Source: Chloroflexota bacterium
Lineage (GTDB): Bacteria > Chloroflexota > Chloroflexia > Chloroflexales > Herpetosiphonaceae
DNA length: 64,000 nucleotides
Assembly: GCA_020161265.1 (NCBI GenBank)
Contig: JAIUOC010000001.1
Coordinates: 806,001 to 870,000 of the forward strand
Reading direction: 5' to 3'
Of this stretch, positions 27,441-35,926 are shown piece by piece. The notes beneath the pieces are model-generated. The model did no database searches. It was not told the origin of the DNA and saw nothing but the letters and a program-made list of their open reading frames with translations. The first letter of the stretch is position 1; every line of letters begins with the position of its first letter. Made by a program: the position numbers and the translations under genes.

Positions 27441-27527
27441 TTCAAAAAGGAATAGTTGTTTTTGATCCACGAAGGACACGAAGGGCACAAAGTCCCAGCC
27501 TTGTGGCAAGCTGAATAATTCAAAAAG
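27414..27527 (+). repeat. 36-bp direct duplication of the GH8 gene end around a CACGAAG repeat
   Basis: Copy 1 is 27414-27449 and includes the real stop codon; copy 2 is 27492-27527 and matches 33 of 36 positions. Between them (27450-27491) is a CACGAAG-type unit (27467-27491). The second copy is outside the gene but repeats the last codons and stop in sequence. This looks like an insertion with duplication, or a slippage event. Confidence 0.75.
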
Positions 27528-27556
27528 CCCCTGCTGATTGTGTCAGCAGGGGCTTT
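27524..27556. terminator. Bidirectional intrinsic terminator between GH8 and aldo/keto reductase genes
   Basis: Stem AAAGCCCCTGCTGA (27524-27537) pairs fully with 27543-27556, loop 5 nt. Ts at its right end and As at the left allow use from both sides. It serves the GH8 gene (plus) and the reductase (minus), whose stop is at 27564. Confidence 0.85.
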
Positions 27557-27563
27557 CTGTAAA

Positions 27564-28556
27564 TTACTCGCTTAGAATCGTTTCAATTGAGTTGAGTTCA
27601 GCATCGCTAAATGTCAAATTGTTGAGGGCAGTAATGGCATCGTCGATCTGCGAAATACGGCTAGCCCCGATTAGCACTGAGGTCATCGTTGGGTGGCGCA
27701 GTACCCAAGCCAAGGCCATTTGGGCTAAAGTTTGGTCGCGAGCTTGCGCCAAATCGTTCAATTGAGCAACTTTAGCCAAGGCGCTATCGGTAATGTGAGC
27801 GGGCTTGAGAAAACCATGCGATTTGGCGGCGCGGGAATCGCCTGGGATGCCTTGCAAATAGCGATCGGTCAATAGGCCTTGGGCCAGTGGCGAAAAAGCA
27901 ATACAGCCAATGCCTTGCTCGTCCAAGGTTGCCAACAAACCACCCTCAACCCAGCGATTGAACATATTGTAGGATGGCTGATGGATTAAACATGGTGTAC
28001 CAAGTTGGCGCAAGATCGCACTCGCAGCAGCGGTTTGCTCAGCCGAATAATTGGAAAGCCCCACATAGAGCGCCTTACCACTGCGTACAATCTGATCAAG
28101 CGCTTGCATGGTTTCTTCGAGCGGCGTTTCGAGGTCGGGGCGATGATGATAAAAAATATCAACATACTCCAAGCCCATGCGTTTCAGACTTTGATCGAGG
28201 CTCGAAACCAGATACTTGCGCGAACCCCAATCGCCATACGGGCCAGCCCACATATAGTAGCCAGCCTTGGTCGAAATCACCAATTCATCACGGTAGGGTT
28301 TAAGATCATGCTGGAGCATACGGCCAAAATTTTCTTCGGCAGAACCTGGTGGTGGGCCATAGTTATTGGCGAGGTCAAAGTGGGTAATGCCATGATCAAA
28401 GGCGTGCAGCACCATCGACCGCCCATTTTCATAGACATCAACACCACCAAAATTGTGCCATAGCCCCAATGAAACCGCTGATAATTTCAGGCCACTTTTG
28501 CCACTGCGATTGTAGCGCATGCTGGTGTAGCGGCTATCTTTGGCTTGATAACTCAT
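27564..28556 (-). CDS. Aldo/keto reductase, YghZ-like (L-glyceraldehyde 3-phosphate reductase family)
   Basis: About 330 residues, full length. It shares with E. coli YghZ GKSGLKLSAVSLGLWHNFGG, ITHFDLANNYGPPPGSAEEN (catalytic Asp and Tyr), VISTKAGY (Lys), the YVDIFYHHR segment (His) and the C-terminal SVLIGASRISQIDDAITALN. YghZ-type enzymes reduce L-glyceraldehyde 3-phosphate and methylglyoxal with NADPH. ATGs at 28571, 28562 and 28556 are in frame; 28556 gives the usual N terminus. No operon partner. Confidence 0.93.
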   Translation of the reverse strand: MSYQAKDSRYTSMRYNRSGKSGLKLSAVSLGLWHNFGGVDVYENGRSMVLHAFDHGITHFDLANNYGPPPGSAEENFGRMLQHDLKPYRDELVISTKAGYYMWAGPYGDWGSRKYLVSSLDQSLKRMGLEYVDIFYHHRPDLETPLEETMQALDQIVRSGKALYVGLSNYSAEQTAAASAILRQLGTPCLIHQPSYNMFNRWVEGGLLATLDEQGIGCIAFSPLAQGLLTDRYLQGIPGDSRAAKSHGFLKPAHITDSALAKVAQLNDLAQARDQTLAQMALAWVLRHPTMTSVLIGASRISQIDDAITALNNLTFSDAELNSIETILSE

Positions 28557-28735
28557 ATACATCAACCCCATTAGCCAGCTGGTGCAAGCATCAACCGGCA
28601 GGATAATCGCTTCGATTATAGCACGCTGGTTTTATCAAAATTTGATTGAAACATCAGCTAAGCATCATTCTTCAAAACCTAATTTCTGCGACGATTAGGC
28701 TATCAATGTTCCACTATTTAATTGGAGAGAATGTT

Positions 28736-29305
28736 ATGCGCCAGTGTCGATGGTTAATCGGTATGTTTACAATTGTGCTTGTAGGATGTAGTAATGTTCA
28801 GGCTAGCAACATTACTCCAAGCGTTATTCCGTTGCCAACTGCTACGTCCGAACCAAGCGTTATTCCCTTCCCAACCGCTACACCTGAGCCATCGGTCAAA
28901 CCGTTACCCTTGGAAACTGCTTCGCCGATTGTGCTAACGGCAGTCCCATTGGCCACCGCAACCCAAATTGAGCCGCCGACCCTAGAACCACCAACGGTTG
29001 TGCCACCAACCATTGATTTAGCAACTGCCACAGCAGCAGTGCCATCGGTAGATCAGCTACCGCTCGAAGCGTGTCAGCAAGCAGTACGAGCTGAGGCAAC
29101 CCAATACAACATTGTAGAATTTTCGCCCAACTTGATGCGCGTAACGCCAATCAATTCAAATACATGGGAGATCGTGTCAACGGCTACCGCTAGCTTTGCG
29201 AACCCCACATCCAGAACCTTCGAATTGCTGTGGTCATGCGAAGTAACCTTGGATGCCAATCAGCAATGGTTGATTAACAAGGTGTACTACACCAGTGAAT
29301 GGTAA
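28736..29305 (+). CDS. Putative lipoprotein with Pro/Thr-rich tandem repeats
   Basis: 189 residues. The signal MRQCRWLIGMFTIVLVGC has a lipobox LVGC. Residues 28-95 hold repeats such as VIPLPTATSEPS and VIPFPTATPEPS, a stretched spacer from the membrane. The last 90 residues form a small domain with two Cys (LEACQQAVRAE and ELLWSCEVTL) that may form a disulfide. ATG 28736 has GGAGAGA 7 nt upstream; the frame opens at 28646 without support. Function unknown. Confidence 0.75.
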   Translation: MRQCRWLIGMFTIVLVGCSNVQASNITPSVIPLPTATSEPSVIPFPTATPEPSVKPLPLETASPIVLTAVPLATATQIEPPTLEPPTVVPPTIDLATATAAVPSVDQLPLEACQQAVRAEATQYNIVEFSPNLMRVTPINSNTWEIVSTATASFANPTSRTFELLWSCEVTLDANQQWLINKVYYTSEW

Positions 29306-29308
29306 GGT

Positions 29309-29337
29309 TTGACAAATTCACAACCTTTCTCTATACT
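29309..29337 (+). promoter_or_regulatory. Sigma70-type promoter of the TetR gene
   Basis: TTGACA at 29309-29314, 17-nt spacer, TATACT at 29332-29337, nearly consensus. The -10 box lies inside the palindrome 29320-29359, so a bound repressor would block it. Confidence 0.85.
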
Positions 29338-29359
29338 AATCGGTATAGAGAAAGGTTGT
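29320..29359. promoter_or_regulatory. Perfect palindromic operator upstream of the TetR gene
   Basis: ACAACCTTTCTCTATA (29320-29335) and its exact complement (29344-29359), spacer CTAATCGG. The centre TATACTAATCGGTATA is nearly the same as the operator before the amylase gene at 29946-29963. It ends 1 nt before the ATG. The 16-bp arms would also form a hairpin in the mRNA. Autoregulation is inferred. Confidence 0.85.
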
Positions 29360-29360
29360 C

Positions 29361-29927
29361 ATGGATAATCGGGCTAAGCTGTTAGAACAGGCCTTACAAT
29401 TATTTGCCCAACGCGGCTACGACGCAATTGGTGTACAAGAAATTGTTGAGCAAGTTGGCGTTACCAAGCCGACGCTTTACCACTACTTTGGCAGCAAACG
29501 TGGTGTATTAGAGGCATTAATCAACGAGCGGCTTCAGCCATTAATCGATCAACTTGCCAATGCCACCATCCATGCCAACGATGTTCCAGCCAGTCTAGCA
29601 GCGATTTTTCAAGTGTATTTTGATTTTGCGCAAGCAGAACCGTTACTTTATCGGATGCAATTGGCAATGTGGTTTAGCCTGCCCGATAATGAGGCTTTTC
29701 AGATTGTAGCGGTCGCTGCCGCCCAACAACAAGCCTTGCTTGAAAGCTTTTTTGTGCGAGCCAGCAGCTTTCATGGCAATATGCGCGGTCGTCAACGGGT
29801 CTATGCCGCTACCTTACTGGGCACAATCAACACCTACATTGGGTTATGGCTAAGTGGCGCAATTCAGGCCACGCCGCACATTATTCACCAAGCAGTTCAG
29901 CAATTTTCATATGGCATTTATTCCTAA
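29361..29927 (+). CDS. TetR/AcrR-family transcriptional regulator
   Basis: 188 residues. The N-terminal helix-turn-helix is clear: ALQLFAQRGYDAIGVQEIVE then VGVTKPTLYHYFGSKRGVL. The C-terminal part is an all-helical ligand domain. It begins right after a perfect palindrome and a near-consensus promoter, and the same operator centre precedes the amylase gene 47 nt downstream of its stop. It therefore likely represses itself and the amylase gene, with an unknown inducer, perhaps a sugar or a glycolytic compound. Confidence 0.93.
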   Translation: MDNRAKLLEQALQLFAQRGYDAIGVQEIVEQVGVTKPTLYHYFGSKRGVLEALINERLQPLIDQLANATIHANDVPASLAAIFQVYFDFAQAEPLLYRMQLAMWFSLPDNEAFQIVAVAAAQQQALLESFFVRASSFHGNMRGRQRVYAATLLGTINTYIGLWLSGAIQATPHIIHQAVQQFSYGIYS

Positions 29928-29945
29928 ATTTTTTTAGCCATCGCA

Positions 29946-29963
29946 TTATACCGATCGGTATAA
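29946..29963. promoter_or_regulatory. Palindromic operator upstream of the amylase gene
   Basis: TTATACCGATCGGTATAA is a perfect 18-bp palindrome. It differs from the TetR-gene operator centre at two positions (CCG versus CTA in the left half). It lies 10 nt before the amylase start and just ahead of the ribosome site, in a typical repressor position. Confidence 0.8.
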
Positions 29964-29973
29964 AGGAGAAACT

Positions 29974-31329
29974 ATGCATCCATGGGCTAACGACGCACAA
30001 TGTTACCAAATCTATCCCTTGGGGCTTTGTGGCGCACCAATCCGCAATGATCAAACCAGTGAATCGATTGCGCGGCTCAATCAATTGTATGCTTGGATTG
30101 AGCACTTACAAGATTTAGGCATCAATTTGCTCTACCTTGGGCCAGTGTTTGAATCGACTGCTCATGGCTACGACACGATCGATTATTTCACGGTTGATCG
30201 GCGGCTGGGCAACAATAATGATTTACAGCAATTGATCGTAGCTTTGCACGCGGCGGGCATTCGTGTGGTGCTTGATGGCGTGTTTAATCATGTTGGCCGC
30301 GATTTTTGGGCCTTCCGCGATCTACAAATGCATGGACAAGCATCGGCCTATATCGATTGGTTTGCCGACTTGAATTTCAATCAGCGCAGCCCATACGGCG
30401 ATCAGTTTAGCTATCAAGGTTGGCATGGTCACTACGATTTAGTCAAGTTGAATTTACACAATTCGGCAGTCCGCGAACATCTTTTTCAAGCAGTCAGCCA
30501 ATGGATAGAGCAATTTGGCATCGATGGCTTACGGCTTGACGCCGCTGATCAGATCGATCATGGATTTTTGGCGGCGCTGGCGAGCCATTGCAAAAGCCTA
30601 CGCAACGATTTTCTGTTGATTGGCGAAGTGGTCCATGGCGATTATCGCCAATGGGCCAACCCAACAATGCTCGATAGCGTAACCAACTATGAAGCCTACA
30701 AAGGCCTGTATTCTAGCCTGAATGATCGCAATTATTTTGAAATTGCTTACAGTCTGAATCGCCAATTCGGTGCTGGTGGTATCTATCGGGCTACACCGTT
30801 GTATAACTTTGTTGATAATCATGATGTCGATCGAATCGCTAGCAGCTTGCACAATCCAGCCCATCTCTACCCTTTACATCTATTGCTTTACACTATGCCT
30901 GGAATGCCTGCGCTGTACTATGGCAGTGAATGGGGCTTGCTCGGTCAGAAAACCGCCACCAGTGACCAAGCCTTGCGACCAGCCTTGCCCCAACCCAACC
31001 AAATTCAGGCTCAGCAACCTGATTTATTGCCAGCGATTCGCCAATTGAGCCAGCTGCGCCACGAATATGCAGCATTGCGTTATGGCGAATATGCTCAATT
31101 GTATGTGCAGGCCGAACAGCTTGTGTTTGTGCGCTGGACCAAGCAGCAAACAATTGTGGTAGCGTTGAATGCAGCTTCAAACGCCCAAACCATTCAATGT
31201 GTTGTGCCATTTGGCGAAGGCTCGTTGCTCGAAGATCGCTTGAATGGCGGGCAAACTAAGGTACAGCATGGCCAATTGAAGCTGACAATTCCCGCAACCT
31301 GGGGCCAAATCTGGCTGCTAATCAACTGA
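29974..31329 (+). CDS. Alpha-amylase family glycosidase, GH13
   Basis: 451 residues without a signal peptide, so probably cytoplasmic. GH13 regions: DGVFNHVGRD (region I), GLRLDAADQ with nucleophile Asp189, LLIGEVVHGD with acid/base Glu218, and FVDNHDVDR with Asp284. The domain order is A with a short B region, plus a small C-terminal beta domain. It hydrolyses or transfers alpha-glucans; the exact specificity (amylase, cyclomaltodextrinase-like or glucosidase) cannot be read. AAAGGAG lies 7 nt before the ATG, just after the TetR operator. Confidence 0.92.
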   Translation: MHPWANDAQCYQIYPLGLCGAPIRNDQTSESIARLNQLYAWIEHLQDLGINLLYLGPVFESTAHGYDTIDYFTVDRRLGNNNDLQQLIVALHAAGIRVVLDGVFNHVGRDFWAFRDLQMHGQASAYIDWFADLNFNQRSPYGDQFSYQGWHGHYDLVKLNLHNSAVREHLFQAVSQWIEQFGIDGLRLDAADQIDHGFLAALASHCKSLRNDFLLIGEVVHGDYRQWANPTMLDSVTNYEAYKGLYSSLNDRNYFEIAYSLNRQFGAGGIYRATPLYNFVDNHDVDRIASSLHNPAHLYPLHLLLYTMPGMPALYYGSEWGLLGQKTATSDQALRPALPQPNQIQAQQPDLLPAIRQLSQLRHEYAALRYGEYAQLYVQAEQLVFVRWTKQQTIVVALNAASNAQTIQCVVPFGEGSLLEDRLNGGQTKVQHGQLKLTIPATWGQIWLLIN

Positions 31330-31480
31330 ATTTGATCCACGAAGGGCACGAAGGATCACGAAGATTTTTAGCCACGAATTGCACGAATTGCACGAATTAT
31401 AGATTCATCCCTCATCCTTATCGTCGTTTCTATGTTCTATATTCTTTGCTCTATGTTCTATTCGATGGCCTTTTTGAATT
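31330..31480 (+). repeat. Intergenic CACGAAG / CACGAATTG phrase block
   Basis: 31333-31368 holds three CACGAAG-like units; 31371-31399 holds CCACGAATTGCACGAATTG; 31403-31420 TTCATCCCTCATCC; 31430-31460 a TCTATGTTCTAT string with a direct repeat. No gene. The same phrases recur at other gaps (34466-34540, 37508-37580). Confidence 0.7.
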
Positions 31481-31528
31481 GGCGTGTTTCAGTTAAAATG
31501 AAAGCCAGTTTACACAAAGGACTGAGGA

Positions 31529-32332
31529 ATGACCAAGGTAAAAAAACAACGTTTGGATGTGTTATTAGTTGAATTACAACTTGCGCCAACGCGTGCTAAG
31601 GCCCAAGCATTAATTATGGCTGGTGAGGTGATCGTCAATAGTCAAGCCGAAACCAAAGCTGGCACAATGATTGATCCTGCTGCCCAAATCACGCTGAAAT
31701 CGAGCTTGCCCTATGTTGGGCGGGGTGGTCTCAAACTTGCCCATGCCCTCGATAGTTTTAATATTGCTCCTCAAGGCTGCGTGGCACTTGATGTTGGCGC
31801 TTGTACTGGTGGGTTTAGCGATGTGCTGTTGCAACGTGATGCCGCTCATGTCTATGCAATTGATGTTGGCTACGGCCAGCTCGATTGGAAAATTCGCCAA
31901 GATCCACGAGTGACCGTGCTTGAACGCACCAATATTCGCTATTTAGAGCACCTGCCGCATGCCGAGGAACAAGCAGCGCCACTCGCTACTTGTGGAGTCG
32001 TCGATGTTTCGTTTATCTCGCTGGGATTGGTGTTACCAGCCATGTTGCGACTGTTGGCCGCCGATGTTTGGATTGTCTGCTTGATCAAGCCGCAATTCGA
32101 GGCTGGCCCAGAGCATGTTGGCAAAGGCGGAATCGTGCGCGACTCAGCGGTGCATCGCCAGGTGATCGAACGGGTCGTGCAGCAGGCCAGTGATTTGGGC
32201 TTAGGCTTGGCTGGATTGACCCGCTCACCAATTACCGGAGCCGAGGGCAATATTGAATTTTTGGGCTATTTTCAACGTAACGCGCTTGCAACAATTGATC
32301 TACCGCAAGCGTTAATTGGGCTAGGTTTATGA
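31529..32332 (+). CDS. tlyA: TlyA-type rRNA 2'-O-methyltransferase
   Basis: 267 residues. An S4 RNA-binding domain (residues 1-62: KKQRLDVLLVELQLAPTRAK) is followed by a Rossmann methyltransferase with VALDVGACTGGFSDVLLQRD for SAM, then VDVSFISLGLVLPAMLRLL and LIKPQFEAGPEHVGKGGIVR, both typical of TlyA/FtsJ-like enzymes with the K-D-K set. It methylates riboses in 16S and 23S rRNA, which in other bacteria affects capreomycin susceptibility. AAAGGACTGAGGA precedes the ATG. It overlaps pcm by 4 nt. Confidence 0.93.
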   Translation: MTKVKKQRLDVLLVELQLAPTRAKAQALIMAGEVIVNSQAETKAGTMIDPAAQITLKSSLPYVGRGGLKLAHALDSFNIAPQGCVALDVGACTGGFSDVLLQRDAAHVYAIDVGYGQLDWKIRQDPRVTVLERTNIRYLEHLPHAEEQAAPLATCGVVDVSFISLGLVLPAMLRLLAADVWIVCLIKPQFEAGPEHVGKGGIVRDSAVHRQVIERVVQQASDLGLGLAGLTRSPITGAEGNIEFLGYFQRNALATIDLPQALIGLGL

Positions 32333-33003
32333 GCGACGTTTGGCAACAGCAACGTCAGCGCATGGTTGACGAACAACTCCGCCCACGAGGCATTCATGAT
32401 CAGCGAGTTTTGGCAGCAATGGCCAACGTGCCACGCCATTTGTTCGTTCCAGAAGCCTTACAAGATCAAGCTTATAACGATCAAGCGCTGCCATTGATCT
32501 TGGGTCAAACTATCTCGCAGCCATATATTGTGGCCTTGATGGCCCAGGAATTGTTGCTAAATCCTCATGAACAACTACTTGAAATTGGTGCTGGTTCAGG
32601 CTATGCTGCCGCAGTATTCGCCGAATTGGTGCGCAAGGTCGTGACGATTGAGCGTCATCAAGCACTAGCCCAACAAACCCAAGTTCGGCTCAAAAACCTT
32701 GGTTATGTCAATATTGAAGTAGTCTGGGGCGATGGATCATTGGGCTATCCAGCAGCAGCGCCTTATGATGCCATCAGCATTCCGGCGGCCACGCCTCAAC
32801 TGGACCAAACGCTGCTCAGCCAGTTGCACGATGGCGGACGCTTGGTTGCCCCGATTGGCGACGCGCAGGATCAACAATTGATTCGGCTGCAACGGCAGGG
32901 CCAAAATTGGCAAAAAACCACGATTAGCAATGTTCGCTTTGTGCCGCTGATTGGCGCTGGTGGCTGGGAGCACACACCAGAAACCACGGCGGAAGGAGAG
33001 TAG
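32329..33003 (+). CDS. pcm: Protein-L-isoaspartate O-methyltransferase
   Basis: 224 residues, the usual length. The family block RQRMVDEQLRPRGIHDQRVL is followed by PLILGQTISQPYIVALMAQE and the SAM motif LLEIGAGSGYAAAVFAEL, then AISIPAATPQLDQTLLSQL. It repairs damaged Asn/Asp residues in proteins. Start overlaps tlyA by 4 nt (ATGA). Next gene is 5 nt downstream, so tlyA, pcm, the M50 protease and tpiA probably form an operon. Confidence 0.95.
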   Translation: MSDVWQQQRQRMVDEQLRPRGIHDQRVLAAMANVPRHLFVPEALQDQAYNDQALPLILGQTISQPYIVALMAQELLLNPHEQLLEIGAGSGYAAAVFAELVRKVVTIERHQALAQQTQVRLKNLGYVNIEVVWGDGSLGYPAAAPYDAISIPAATPQLDQTLLSQLHDGGRLVAPIGDAQDQQLIRLQRQGQNWQKTTISNVRFVPLIGAGGWEHTPETTAEGE

Positions 33004-33008
33004 GCTCA

Positions 33009-33650
33009 ATGTTTAATCCACAGGCAGGCTATCCATTTAACTCAGATAACAAACCTCGCAATGAACTCTTCGAATTTGCCAAGGCTTGGCTGGGCACAAC
33101 CCTAGCTTTTGCCTTGGTGTATCGCGGTTTGGGACTACTTGAGGCCGTGATTATTATGGGAATTGCCGCTGGCCTTGGCATTGTCATCCACGAATTGGCC
33201 CATCGCGTGGTTGCTCGGCGCTTTGGCAGCGAGGCGCATTTTTTTGCCAACGATGCAATGTTGGTGCTTTCGGTGGTGCTGGCATTAACTGGATTTATCT
33301 TTGCAGCCCCTGGGGCAGTCCATCATCGTGGCTATCTGACCAAGAAACAGCTTGGGTTGGTGGCGGCGGCTGGGCCAGCCAGCAATATGGTTATTGCGCT
33401 GATTTCGTTGCTGCTCATTCCAATCGCCAATACGCTCAATATTCAATTTCTGTTTATGATTGCCGTCTATAGCTATGTGGTCAATTCGCTACTAGGGATT
33501 TTTAATATGATCCCTTATGGCCCGTTGGATGGCGCTAAAATTATGGACTGGGACATGCGGGCATTTATTGCCATGGCCTCAGTTGGTGGGCTATTGTTTG
33601 TTGTACAATACCTGCCGATTGCCAAAAACTTATTTGTCTTTGGCTTCTAA
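33009..33650 (+). CDS. Site-2 protease family membrane metalloprotease (M50-like)
   Basis: 213 residues with five or six hydrophobic helices. The zinc site HELAH is at residues 61-65 in LGIVIHELAHRVVARRFG, and the third ligand is likely the Asp in MIPYGPLDGAKIMDWD. It would cut substrates in the membrane. It belongs to the short group without a PDZ domain, common in Archaea and Chloroflexota. Sits between pcm and tpiA in a run of closely spaced genes. Substrate unknown. Confidence 0.88.
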   Translation: MFNPQAGYPFNSDNKPRNELFEFAKAWLGTTLAFALVYRGLGLLEAVIIMGIAAGLGIVIHELAHRVVARRFGSEAHFFANDAMLVLSVVLALTGFIFAAPGAVHHRGYLTKKQLGLVAAAGPASNMVIALISLLLIPIANTLNIQFLFMIAVYSYVVNSLLGIFNMIPYGPLDGAKIMDWDMRAFIAMASVGGLLFVVQYLPIAKNLFVFGF

Positions 33651-33668
33651 AGCTTTTTTGGAGGATGT

Positions 33669-34421
33669 ATGCGCCGACCATTGTTGGCTGGTAATTGGAA
33701 GATGCACTACGGGGTCAGTGAGGGCGTGGCCTTAGTCGAAGCACTCAGCGCCGATTTGACCGATCTCAGCGATCGTGATGTGTTGGTTTGCCCACCATTC
33801 ACCTTGTTGGGCAGTTTAGCGCCACTACTCGATGGTACTGCCGTGGCCTTGGGTGCACAAAATATGCACTACGAAGCCAAGGGAGCCTACACTGGCGAAA
33901 TTGCACCCCAAATGCTCAAGGAATTGGGTTGTAGCTATGTGATTTTAGGCCATAGCGAACGCCGCCAGTATTTTGGCGAAACTGACGAGTTGATCAATCG
34001 CAAAGCCCATGCCGCCTTAGCCAACGGCCTCAAGCCAATTGTATGCGTTGGCGAAGTCAAAGCCGAACGCGATAGTGGCCAAGCAGAGAGCGTCGTTGTT
34101 GGCCAATTACGCGGCAGTTTGGCTGGATTAAGTGCCGAGCAATTACGCGGTGTCGTGATTGCCTACGAACCAGTTTGGGCGATTGGCACTGGCGATACTG
34201 CTACTCCAGCTGATGCTCAAGCCATGCACGCGCGAATTCGCGCCGAACTGGCCGCCCTCAGCGATCAAGCAACCGCCGACGCGGTGATTATCCAGTATGG
34301 TGGCTCGGTCAAGCCTGATAACGTCGATGAATTGATGTCGCAACCCGATATTGATGGCGCGTTGGTTGGCGGAGCCGCGCTCAAAGCCGCCGATTTTATT
34401 CGGATTGTGCGGTTTAAATAG
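33669..34421 (+). CDS. tpiA: Triose-phosphate isomerase
   Basis: 250 residues, full length. All key residues are at standard positions: Asn9 and Lys11 in LAGNWKMH, His95 in GHSERR, Glu167 in YEPVWAIGTG, then the phosphate loops QYGGSVKPDN and GALVGGAALK. It interconverts DHAP and glyceraldehyde 3-phosphate. TTGGAGGATGT sits before the ATG. It is not in the usual gap-pgk-tpi cluster but after tlyA-pcm-M50. Confidence 0.97.
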   Translation: MRRPLLAGNWKMHYGVSEGVALVEALSADLTDLSDRDVLVCPPFTLLGSLAPLLDGTAVALGAQNMHYEAKGAYTGEIAPQMLKELGCSYVILGHSERRQYFGETDELINRKAHAALANGLKPIVCVGEVKAERDSGQAESVVVGQLRGSLAGLSAEQLRGVVIAYEPVWAIGTGDTATPADAQAMHARIRAELAALSDQATADAVIIQYGGSVKPDNVDELMSQPDIDGALVGGAALKAADFIRIVRFK

Positions 34422-34436
34422 GAGTGGTCAGGGGCT

Positions 34437-34469
34437 AGGGATCAGGGTTCAGTTCCTGATCCCTTTTTT
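34437..34469 (+). terminator. Intrinsic terminator of the tpiA transcript
   Basis: AGGGATCAGG (34437-34446) pairs with 34455-34464, 8-nt loop, then a run of six Ts to 34469. The left arm is part of a recurring phrase (GGGGCTAGGGATCAGG), so a member of the repeat family seems to serve as a terminator here. Confidence 0.85.
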
Positions 34470-34630
34470 GATCTACGAAGAACACGAAGCGCACGAAGGC
34501 TTGATTTTAGCCACGAATTGCCCAAATTCCACGAACAATGTTCCTATAGCCTATAGCCTTCAGCCTAGAGCCATAGTTTCTCTGGGCTAAATATTCCCCG
34601 ATCCCCAGCCCCCAACAACTAACCCCCATA
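34470..34630 (+). repeat. Intergenic phrase block between tpiA and the winged-helix gene
   Basis: Holds three CACGAAG-like units (34476-34500), TAGCCACGAATTGCCCAAATT, CCTATAGCCT tandems and CCCCGATCCCCAGCCCCCAAC. No ORF. Same family as 31330-31480 and 61620-61740. Confidence 0.65.
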
Positions 34631-34632
34631 CG

Positions 34633-35733
34633 TTATTCAAACCGAATAATCGGATCAGTGGTATTGGTCGCAAAGTGGAGCAAGTTCACTGCTTCTTGCG
34701 CCAAACCTTGGCGATCAGCCTCGGAAACTGGCTCAAACAAGTGTAATTTTAGGCTTGATTCGGGCTGCTGCAATTTCCACATGCCAACCACAAAGCCATC
34801 AACCAAGATTGACCCAGGAATTAAGCCATTGCTCGTAAACAACCGCTGGCGATAGCTTTCGCTCAAAATTCGACTGCGATCAGCATGCCCAAGCAAAATA
34901 TTATCAAATTCGGCCAGCAGCCGTGGTGGCGCAGGCGTTTCAGCCGACGGTCGCGGGGCATCAGGCAAATCAAATAATTCACGGCCTTGCTCATCGCAGA
35001 AGCAAACTAATTCTGAGCGTAATTGATTGAAAACACTTGATAAACGCGTTAAACCCGACCACGCCTGCATATCATTGACACTTGCTGGGCCAAAGGCTGC
35101 CAAATAGCGTCGCACCAATTGGGCTAAATCTGGCTCGGTTGCTAATGGCATGCCCAGCCAATGTTCAGCGGTGGTGTGAGCAGCCGCGCCACTCGTTGCC
35201 CATAACCCACGCGGCGGCACTTGAACTAAAGCTAACCACGTGCGTAAGGCTTGGGCTAAAGCTGCCGCTGGATAGCTTGGCCAGCGTTCTTGCAGCAACA
35301 AACCAAGCGCTTGGAAGGTTTGTGGTTGCGCTTCAACCAGCCTACGTCCATAGTCGATCAAGGCTGCTTGATCAATTTCGGGTAGTTGCTTGCCAAAATT
35401 TGATTGAAAGCCGCGTTCCAAAACAGGTTGCAGCAATGGTCGTAAACCTAAACAATCGCCAGCACTCACCAGATGAATTGTCGAGCGCAGCAGCGCGATC
35501 CGTACCACTTGGCGAGTTTCAAATAAACCTGATAATTGTTGCTGTTCGAAACGCTCTAAACGCGACCATAGCCCAAAATAAGGTGGGTTCGGCGCTTGGG
35601 CTTGTAAACCAACTAGCGCCTCAATCAAGCCCAAAACTGGAATATTGACGCGCTGCAACAAGTATTGGCGGGCTAGTAAAGCCCGATTCAAGGCGCGTTG
35701 ACTCAAAACTGGATGGTTTAAACGCTTAGCCAT
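34633..35733 (-). CDS. Winged helix DNA-binding domain protein (HTH_42 / DUF1006 type)
   Basis: 366 residues. Similarity is to the winged-helix family that includes YcaQ and AlkX: LSQRALNRALLARQYLLQRV, a GLQAQAPNPPYFGLWSRLE block, the STIHLVSAGDC segment, and the late LLAEFDNILLGHADRSRILS and PGSILVDGFVVGMWKL. Members of the family are DNA glycosylases acting on interstrand cross-links (YcaQ) or are uncharacterised. I chose ATG 35733, as AAAGGA is 6 nt upstream of it but adjacent to the ATG at 35739. Monocistronic. Confidence 0.85.
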   Translation of the reverse strand: MAKRLNHPVLSQRALNRALLARQYLLQRVNIPVLGLIEALVGLQAQAPNPPYFGLWSRLERFEQQQLSGLFETRQVVRIALLRSTIHLVSAGDCLGLRPLLQPVLERGFQSNFGKQLPEIDQAALIDYGRRLVEAQPQTFQALGLLLQERWPSYPAAALAQALRTWLALVQVPPRGLWATSGAAAHTTAEHWLGMPLATEPDLAQLVRRYLAAFGPASVNDMQAWSGLTRLSSVFNQLRSELVCFCDEQGRELFDLPDAPRPSAETPAPPRLLAEFDNILLGHADRSRILSESYRQRLFTSNGLIPGSILVDGFVVGMWKLQQPESSLKLHLFEPVSEADRQGLAQEAVNLLHFATNTTDPIIRFE

Positions 35734-35926
35734 AGCCATTCCTTTATCAAAACACACTATTTTAGCCGTTTACCAGCATCGCTACAAAACCAGATCATTG
35801 CAGGTTGCCAGCAAGCTCAGCTTGATCGGGTTCAATTATCGCCGAAATTTCTTCATTATTTCTTCATTGTTTGCACATAATCTAGCAGCACTGGCTAAAC
35901 TGACCTATCTAGCAGGAGGTTTGCTG

